Source: Allosphingosinicella vermicomposti
Lineage (GTDB): Bacteria > Pseudomonadota > Alphaproteobacteria > Sphingomonadales > Sphingomonadaceae
DNA: 64,000 nucleotides
NCBI RefSeq assembly: GCF_003012815.1
Contig: NZ_PXYJ01000002.1
Coordinates: 62,001 to 126,000, forward strand
Reading direction: 5' to 3'
The notes beneath the pieces were generated by a model. The model was not told the origin of the DNA. It saw nothing but the letters and a program-made list of their open reading frames with translations, and did not search any database. A program made the position numbers and the translations under genes. Positions 58,607 through 64,000 of this stretch are shown in pieces; position 1 is the stretch's first letter; the number at the start of each line of letters is the position of its first letter.

Positions 58607-58634
58607 TGTCAGAAACTTAGGCCTCTTTCTGACA
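58607..58634 (-). promoter_or_regulatory. Operator of the AbiE-type pair
   Basis: TGTCAGAAA (58607-58615) and TTTCTGACA (58626-58634) form a perfect 9-base inverted repeat with 10 bases between, so centres are about two helix turns apart. On the minus strand TTGTAA and TAAGTT, 17 bases apart, make a promoter that contains both arms. Binding of the antitoxin here would shut the operon. Confidence 0.72.
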
Positions 58635-58821
58635 CTTTACAACCATGAGGTTACGCGAAGGTTGCCAGCCTCCCTGAAAGGAGGGCCGGAGAAGCAGGTC
58701 GCGCTCTTATGTCGGAGCGAACGCCAGCGGACGCTGGCCCGCCCTTCCTCTTGCGACAGGCGAGGCCGGACCGGATGGGGCAGTGCTCTCGATCCTAATT
58801 CGTCCATCGACTGGAGGATAA

Positions 58822-58854
58822 CGCGCCCGGGCCTCCTGAGGAGGTCCGGGCGCG
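58822..58854. repeat. Strong GC hairpin
   Basis: CGCGCCCGGGCCTCC (58822-58836) pairs with GGAGGTCCGGGCGCG (58840-58854) over 15 positions with one G-T pair and a TGA loop. It lies between the ParB-like gene and the AbiE pair, all read leftwards, in a 380-base stretch with no supported gene. No T run follows on either strand, so it is not a standard terminator. Confidence 0.75.
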
Positions 58855-58974
58855 CGAACTTCAGGCATAGCAGATGAAGAAGCGCCGGACGCCACCGCCC
58901 GAAGGCGGGGTCGCCCGGCGCAATTGGAATCAAGGGACCGACGAGCGGCGGCTGGAGCCGCCGCTCACACGCAC

Positions 58975-60894
58975 TCAGGCCGCCACGCGATCCGCCTCGG
59001 CCATTGCCTCGGGGCCCGCCTTATCGGGGGCGATGCCGATGTCATCGGCACCGGCGGCGACATCATCGCCGTCGCCGGTAGCGGCCACCGGCTCGTCGGC
59101 GCGACCGTCGGCGACGTCGCCGTCCGCTTCCTCCGCCGACGCGAAGGCGTCGGCGGATACGCAATCATCCGCCTCTTCGCCGAACAAAGCCGCGACCCCG
59201 GTATGGCGGCGCACAGCGCCGACGCCGCCCCGGCCCGTATAAGCGGCGGGTGGTATCGCCATCCAGCGCGGCAGCCACACCTCTGCCTTGGTCCTGCCAT
59301 TCGCCCCTTCGAGATGATCGACGATCAGCCCCTTCAAGGTCTTGGCCTTCTCGTTCTGATTGGCGCGGGCGATGGCTTCCCCGCCGACCTCCGCAAGCAT
59401 CGCGCACAAGACTTCCTTGTCGCGGACCAGTTCGACGAGCGCCGCATCGGGCCGGTAGAGCACCGCCATGTCGGGCCGGATATGGTGAGCAACGGCTTCC
59501 ACAACCACGCTTCCCGCTTCAAGGGCTTCGCCCATCACCACCGCCGCGATGGCGAGCACATCGTCGTCAGCGAGGGGGAGGAGCCGCGCGAACAAAGTCG
59601 TCGTGCCCTGATCGTCGCCGCCGATGATCGTCGGCGCGTCGGCATCGAAGCCGAGCAGTGCGAGCACTTCGCGCCGCCGCGCGTCGAAGAGGGTTTCCGC
59701 CGCGCTCGTCTCGACGCTCTCCTGCACGACTTCATTACCCGCGCGCTGCGGCTCGGGCCTGACGCTGAAGAGGTGCGACCCGCTGATCGCATGGGCAACC
59801 AGCAACCGGAAGGCCGCGTCCTTGTGGTCCAAGAGCGCCGCGCGGACGGCGGCATGGCGGTGAAGGTCGATATAGGTCTGCAAGGGTCCGGTGACTTCGG
59901 GCCTGACCGGCTTCTCCCCTTCGCCCCCCGCGCCTCCGCCCGGCAAGCGGCGCGCTTCCTTGCGCGGCAGATAGCCTTCGTGGAAGATCACCTCGCCCCG
60001 CTGCGAGCGCTGGACGAAGACCTTGCCGCCCTTGCGCTTGGGCGCCTTCTCATGCTCCCAGCTGTTGAAATAGTCGCCGACATCGAGAAGCATGACCTCG
60101 GCCCAGCCCGCCTCAAGATAGGCCGCGCGGCGCGCCTCGATCTCGGCATTCTGGGCTTCCCAGAATGCATTGGCGTCCGCGAAATAGCCGTCCTCTCCAA
60201 AGAGGTCGGCGACGATTTCGCCCTTGTAGGTTTGAAGGTCGAACAAAGCGGCACCGGTCGCGATGGACTGACCGCCGAGCAGCCAGTTCTTGAGCTGGAC
60301 GCCGCCCGGCGCGTAGCAATCGGGGTCGGCGACCATCGCGAGCCATTCGCGCTGCTGCGCCTTGGTCGCCATGGTGAGATAGCGGATGCTCGCCGGGTCG
60401 ATCTCCTCCTTCCTGTAAAGCTCGCGGATCTTGGGGAGAAGGTTGCCGAGCGCCAGCACCTGCCGCACCTGCCGGTCGGTGAGGCCAAAGACGAGCGCGA
60501 TCTCCTCGGCGCTCCGCCCCGCCTTCACAAGGCCGGTGAAGGTCGCCCATTGTTCGACTTCATGGGCGTCCAGCCGTGCGACATTTTCAAGGAGCGAGGC
60601 TTCGAGCGCGGCGGCATCGTCGCCCGCCTCCATGATGGCGCAGGGTATGACTCTCCCCTCGCCCGCCTCGTTGCTCGTCTCCTCGACCACCGCTTTGGCG
60701 GCGAAATAGCGCCGCCGTCCGGCGACGATTTCGAACGTCTCCGGGCTGCCATTCTGGCGGACGAGGAGCGGCACGAGGATTCCCCGCGCGCGGACGGAGG
60801 GGAGAATATCGGCAAGGTCGGGCGGCTTCTTGCCGGACCGCATGTTGACCGGAGAAACCGAGAGCTTGCTTATGTCGATATGAGCGAGTTGCAT
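58975..60894 (-). CDS. ParB-like partition/plasmid maintenance protein
   Basis: 639 residues, much longer than chromosomal ParB. N-terminal ParB/Srx domain: SPVNMRSGKKPPDLADILPSV, the CTPase-type motif FEIVAGRRRYFAAKAV, ALEASLLENVARLDAHEVEQW (in part), then the HTH AGRSAEEIALVFGLTDRQVRQVLAL. The centre and C-terminus (from about 200) are specific to ICE/plasmid forms and end in an acidic Ala/Asp-rich tail. No ParA is next to it. It may act in element stability or regulation. Confidence 0.92.
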   Translation of the reverse strand: MQLAHIDISKLSVSPVNMRSGKKPPDLADILPSVRARGILVPLLVRQNGSPETFEIVAGRRRYFAAKAVVEETSNEAGEGRVIPCAIMEAGDDAAALEASLLENVARLDAHEVEQWATFTGLVKAGRSAEEIALVFGLTDRQVRQVLALGNLLPKIRELYRKEEIDPASIRYLTMATKAQQREWLAMVADPDCYAPGGVQLKNWLLGGQSIATGAALFDLQTYKGEIVADLFGEDGYFADANAFWEAQNAEIEARRAAYLEAGWAEVMLLDVGDYFNSWEHEKAPKRKGGKVFVQRSQRGEVIFHEGYLPRKEARRLPGGGAGGEGEKPVRPEVTGPLQTYIDLHRHAAVRAALLDHKDAAFRLLVAHAISGSHLFSVRPEPQRAGNEVVQESVETSAAETLFDARRREVLALLGFDADAPTIIGGDDQGTTTLFARLLPLADDDVLAIAAVVMGEALEAGSVVVEAVAHHIRPDMAVLYRPDAALVELVRDKEVLCAMLAEVGGEAIARANQNEKAKTLKGLIVDHLEGANGRTKAEVWLPRWMAIPPAAYTGRGGVGAVRRHTGVAALFGEEADDCVSADAFASAEEADGDVADGRADEPVAATGDGDDVAAGADDIGIAPDKAGPEAMAEADRVAA

Positions 60895-61014
60895 GATGAT
60901 GTTCCTTTTTTCGGGGTGGATCGGCTGCGGCCTTTCAAGACTGGAAAATCCCGTCGGCTGCGGGCCGGTAAGTGAGCGGCCCGCATCGTGCAGGCGCGGG
61001 TATCCTCGCCTCGT

Positions 61015-61251
61015 TCACGGAGGCCGGTCCGGGGCGCTCGTCCGCCCGGAGACGCCGAACAGGTCGAGCTGGAGGCGCGCCGCTTCATCGAATAGGCCGA
61101 AATCGGTGGCTTTCTGCGGCCTCTGCGGCACGAGCGGCGCGGCCATCTGCGCTTCCAGCCGCGCGCGCTGACTGATGGGCCGGACGCCGGGGACGAGGCA
61201 TTGCGCGCCCGCCGCCGTTGGCTCGGCCTCAAAGGGCGCGGCGACGCTCAT
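61015..61251 (-). CDS. Small protein coupled to the ArdC-like gene
   Basis: 78 residues beginning SVAAPFEAEPTAAGAQCLVPG and holding a conserved-looking core RPQKATDFGLFDEAARLQLDLF. Its ATG overlaps the stop of the ArdC-like gene by 4 bases, which supports it as a real, coupled gene. The family is not recognised. The frame is open further upstream, but only as a shadow of the ArdC-like gene. 120 bases separate it from the ParB-like gene. Confidence 0.62.
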   Translation of the reverse strand: MSVAAPFEAEPTAAGAQCLVPGVRPISQRARLEAQMAAPLVPQRPQKATDFGLFDEAARLQLDLFGVSGRTSAPDRPP

Positions 61252-62225
61252 TGCTTCGCCTCCCCGCCAATGGGATTGTGGAAGGCGAGCAGATAATCCG
61301 CTGCCTGACTGGCAAGCCGCGCGGCCTTGAAGATGGCGCGATTGTCCGCGCGGAGCACCGCCAGCCATGCGCCGAGATAGTCGGCGTGGCGCACGGTCGG
61401 CCTGATGCCGAGGCTCGCGCAGGTGAAGGCGGCGGCGAGTTCGGCCACCAGTTCCTCGCGCGCGTAAGCTTGCGAGCCGAACGGCCCGGATTGATCGCGA
61501 TTGAGTCGGGTCTCGTGGCCGGTCCAGTGGCCAAGCTCGTGAAGGGCGGTGCGGTAATAGTTGACGGGATCGAAGAAGGCCGATTGCGGCGGCACCGCCA
61601 CGAAATCCTGCGCGGGAGAATAAAAGGCCTGCGGCCCGGCGACGCGGAAGTCGGCGCCGGTGGCAGCGATCAGCGCTTCGGCGGCTGGCACCTTCTCGCA
61701 CTCGTCGACGCGGGGAGGCTGGCCGACCAACGCGTCCCGCAAGCCATCGCACTGGGCGACATTGAACAAGGTGAAGCGCTTGAGAAACGGAATGGCGGCG
61801 GCTTCGCAGCCTTCCTGTTCAGCGCGCGCTTTATCGGCGGCAGGAATGAAGCGGTCGGCATAGTAAACGGCGACGCCCGCTTCGCCCTTGCGGACGTTAC
61901 CGCCTGCGGCAAGGGCTTGGCGGAAGGTCAGCCAGCTCTGGCGCGGATAGCCGCGCGCGATGACCGCGCTCCACAGGAGGAGGATATTGATCCCGGAATA
62001 GGGCCGCGTGGTCGCCGCATTCGTCGGCATGCCGATGGCGGCGCTGCCGCTGTCCCACGGCTGCACCCATGGAAAGCGCCCCGCCTCAAGCTCCGCAATG
62101 ACCTTCCCGGTCACTTCCTCATAGAGGCTCGTTTGCGCCCTCGCCCCGCCCGCATCCGCCGCGCAGCGGCGGGAACTCCGCACCGCCTTTGCCGCGCCGC
62201 GCCTCGGCCTGTCGTCTCGCGCCAT
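61248..62225 (-). CDS. ArdC-like antirestriction protein (DUF1738)
   Basis: 325 residues. The N-terminal ArdC domain (SLYEEVTGKVIAELEAGRFPWVQPW in part, then GMPTNAATTRPYSGINILLLW) binds single-stranded DNA in relatives. The C-terminal metallopeptidase-like domain has the zinc motif HELGHWTGHETRL and REELVAELAAAFTCASLGI. ArdC protects incoming DNA from restriction during conjugation. The ATG follows AGGAGCCGGAGG. Confidence 0.92.
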   Translation of the reverse strand: MARDDRPRRGAAKAVRSSRRCAADAGGARAQTSLYEEVTGKVIAELEAGRFPWVQPWDSGSAAIGMPTNAATTRPYSGINILLLWSAVIARGYPRQSWLTFRQALAAGGNVRKGEAGVAVYYADRFIPAADKARAEQEGCEAAAIPFLKRFTLFNVAQCDGLRDALVGQPPRVDECEKVPAAEALIAATGADFRVAGPQAFYSPAQDFVAVPPQSAFFDPVNYYRTALHELGHWTGHETRLNRDQSGPFGSQAYAREELVAELAAAFTCASLGIRPTVRHADYLGAWLAVLRADNRAIFKAARLASQAADYLLAFHNPIGGEAKQ

Positions 62226-62613
62226 CCTCCGGCTCCTCTCCAATCCGCACAGCCACCCCGGAAGCGGGGTGGGCGGCGAACCAGCGACCAAGAGGCCCGC
62301 GGCTGAAGCGCCGGGCGCACCCGAAGGGCCGGAACGCAGTGGAGGACTGGCGCGTCAGCGCCGGTTGCGGCCGGTGCGCGCGGGCCTAGCCGGGAGCGCC
62401 GCCCATTCCGCGCGCCGGGAGCGGCCCACAGACACGCCGCCGCGCGAGCGGCGACCGCTTTCGAGCCGCGAGGCTCGGTTCCGTGTGACCGATCGTCACT
62501 TGACGGGCCGGACCGCGAAGAGGTCCGGCAACTGACCGGCTAATCCGCCAAGCGCGCGAAGCGCATGCGGTCCTTCGCCATCTGATTTTACTGAGGAGAA
62601 ATGAGAGTGTGCC
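62226..62613. other. Intergenic region upstream of the ArdC-like gene
   Basis: 388 bases, very GC-rich, no supported gene. It contains the hairpin GCCGGACC-GCGAAGA-GGTCCGGC (62510-62532 region) and shorter palindromes (GGCGCGTCAGCGCC). It should carry the promoter of ardC and the terminator, if any, of the gene at 62614. Confidence 0.45.
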
Positions 62614-62829
62614 TCAACTCGGTTCGAACACGCCGTTTTTGAGATGGAAGACGAGGAGCGCTTCGCGCTTTACACCTTCGATGTCCTTCACCGACGGATG
62701 GCAGAGATGATCCCGTGCACCGCTCAACCGATAGCTCCGCCCGGTCTTGTATATGCGGACCATCATTGGATCGCCGCCCGATGTCTCGCCGTGCAGCCGG
62801 CCGATCAGCTGTTCCTTGCTGCGCGCCAT
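62614..62829 (-). CDS. Small conserved-looking ICE protein
   Basis: 71 residues: ARSKEQLIGRLHGETSGGDPMMVRIYKTGRSYRLSGARDHLCHPSVKDIEGVKREALLVFHLKNGVFEPS (given in parts here: KEQLIGRLHGETSG, VRIYKTGRSYRL, VKREALLVFHL). GGGGAGATCT precedes the ATG. It lies between the DUF2285 gene and ardC in the same direction. No function is known to me. Confidence 0.65.
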   Translation of the reverse strand: MARSKEQLIGRLHGETSGGDPMMVRIYKTGRSYRLSGARDHLCHPSVKDIEGVKREALLVFHLKNGVFEPS

Positions 62830-62894
62830 AGATCTCCCCTCTAGGCAGGCGAGCATGCGGCGGCATCCTCTCTCGCGCAAGCGTCCTCATGGCA

Positions 62895-63717
62895 TCAGCC
62901 CTCCTCCCTTCCGCGAAGAAGCGCGCGGTAGCCGCCGGCGACCATTCGCGCGCTTTCGCGCACGAGGCGCTGGACCCTAAGGCGCAGAAAATCCGAACCG
63001 CCGCGCCAGTCTCGCGCGGCGACCTCATCGCCGAACAATGCAGCCGCGATCTCGCGCTGCCTCGCGCCTTGCGCGATCGCGTCGGCAGCGCGCAGCATCA
63101 TGATCCACCGCCCCGCGCGCCCTTCGGGCGGGAACAGTCCGGCCGGAAAACGGCCGAGGCGATCAAGCGCTGTCAGGCGCTGCAATGTTAGAAGTTTCGG
63201 CGCGAGCGTGCGCAGGCCGTGAAGACGATAGCGCAGATGCACAGCATCGTGGAGGAAGCTGCCGCTCTCGCTCGCGAGCTGCACTTGATGGAGGCCATCG
63301 CCAAGAAGCAGCTGCTCCCCTACGGGCGAGCGGACGATGGTCACATGAAGATCGTCGCGATTGAGTGTCAGAGCGTCGAAATCGGGGCGCTCTGCCGAGA
63401 CAACGTCCACCGGTACGACTGCGGGATGATCGGCTGCGCGCCAGGCAATTTGGACGTCCTGCGACTTAAGGTCGGGGTCCGCCAAGAAAGTGAAGGCACC
63501 AGGGCGCGGCGGCCCTGGCTTCCTCCTTGTCGGGCTGACGCACATCTACATGCTTGAACTTGGATGGCGCATTCGAACAGTGGAGACGCGCCGTGCGGCG
63601 ATATTCCTCGTTCCGGCGCAGAAACTCCCAGGCAAAGCCCGCGCGATCGAGGCCGCGGAGCGGCTGATATGCAGATTGCTCCCGCCACTGGGTCTCGGCT
63701 GGCGCGGGAGAGGCCAT
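62895..63717 (-). pseudogene. DUF6499-DUF2285 protein gene, frameshifted
   Basis: The first part (63717 to about 63500) encodes WREQSAYQPLRGLDRAGFAWEFLRRNEEYRR, in part, the DUF6499 'transcriptional regulator domain'. The second (about 63500 to 62895), in another frame, encodes FTFLADPDLKSQDVQIAWR and a DUF2285 end (LTALDRLGRFPAGLFPP, RQREIAAALFGDEV, RLVRESARMVAGGYRALL). In relatives the two are one protein. Removing one T near 63498 would join them as APW-AFTFLADPDL. GGAGGAGTCCT before the ATG at 63717 is a good ribosome binding site. A regulator of ICE transfer is likely; here probably inactive, unless the parts work separately. Confidence 0.75.
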
Positions 63718-64000
63718 AGGACTCCTCCTGTCTCTCCCGTTCGCATTCGAAGGAACAGCAAAAGCCCACTTGGAATCACGCGAAAAGCCGCGTCGAGCTG
63801 TCGATAGATGAGGATCCGCAACATCCTTGCCGCTTGCGCGCGCATTGTGCGCCATCTGCGCACAAAAGCGCCGATCCGCTGCGCGGAAAGGGTGCGTTTC
63901 CGGCGGCCCATGCGGCTGTGGAGACGCGCTCTCCGGCACGTCGCGCCGAAAGCGACCATAGCGCCCTGACGTGCCTAAAGAAAATGAAACCCCGCCGCAT
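63718..64000. other. Right edge, no supported gene
   Basis: 283 bases upstream of the DUF6499/DUF2285 gene. Several minus-strand frames stay open but are Arg/Ser/Pro-rich and lack ribosome binding sites; one running off the right edge (MRRGFIFFRHVRAL..) cannot be judged. The region probably includes the promoter of the frameshifted gene. Confidence 0.35.

Larger units (their letters stand above)
22743..64000. mobile_element. Left part of an integrative and conjugative element (boundaries inferred)
   Basis: From the 3' end of tRNA-Leu onward there are no core genes. Instead there are metal resistance genes, a full trb/traG set, a relaxase, TraF, DUF736, ParB, ArdC and DUF2285 genes, which together define an ICE of the type common in rhizobia and sphingomonads. 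tRNA 3' ends are usual ICE targets, and here the tRNA stays intact with the island downstream, as expected for integration there. No integrase and no second copy of the tRNA-Leu 3' end are in the window, so the right end lies beyond 64,000. Confidence 0.75.

Noticed and set aside
60899-61014. A gene between the ParB-like gene and the small gene at 61015
   Set aside because: Only 120 bases, with no start and ribosome binding site pair in either direction.
22761-64000. A tyrosine or serine integrase gene for the element
   Set aside because: No protein with integrase motifs was seen on either strand; it must lie outside the window or be lost.

Overview
The window looks like chromosomal DNA of an alphaproteobacterium of the order Sphingomonadales. 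The signs are high GC, an imuA-imuB-dnaE2 cassette with a GAAC-N7-GAAC LexA box, alphaproteobacterial families (DUF2794, the FYDLN-acid protein), a class II-like AroA, and dispersed short inverted repeats of the kind common in sphingomonads. All names come from reading motifs and gene order; no database search was possible.

Bases 1 to about 22,760 are core chromosome. In order: the end of a phosphate operon (pstB-phoU-phoB); cysE with a DUF2794 gene; oxyR facing the ahpC-ahpF peroxidase operon; a double retropepsin-like protein; pgsA; an LplT-like transporter; the SOS mutasome (imuA-imuB-dnaE2); tRNA-Ala(GGC); aroA-cmk-rpsA; ihfB. The core ends at a tRNA-Leu(UAA) gene split in its anticodon loop by a 230-nt group I intron. 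A decayed, intronless tRNA-Leu 5' half lies just upstream.

From the 3' end of tRNA-Leu to the right edge the DNA reads as the left part of an integrative and conjugative element; no integrase and no second end lie in the window. First comes a heavy-metal block read leftwards from a MerR-type operator at 31.84 kb: a CDF transporter, a His/Cys-rich periplasmic protein, czcC-czcB-czcA and two more CDF transporters. Next comes a trb mating-pair module (trbB-C-D-E-J-L-F-G-I, with trbE frameshifted), an RHH regulator and the coupling protein traG. Relaxase, a candidate oriT, a lytic transglycosylase, the TraF peptidase, a small HTH protein, DUF736, an AbiE-type toxin-antitoxin pair, a ParB-like protein, an ArdC-like antirestriction protein and a frameshifted DUF6499/DUF2285 gene make up the right part.

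Between traG and the relaxase, about 44.1-52.3 kb, is a cargo block: a fused nucleotidyltransferase-HEPN protein, a mer-like set (merR, merT, a Cys-rich protein, and a flavin disulfide reductase lacking the MerA C-terminal cysteines), two unknown genes, and a 774-residue RloC/PrrC-like ATPase with a zinc-hook CxxC and a putative anticodon-nuclease end. A 3' fragment of tRNA-Val(CAC) closes the block. The most interesting items are the tRNA-Leu intron, the RloC-like nuclease with its sequestered ribosome binding site and unknown neighbours, and the candidate oriT.
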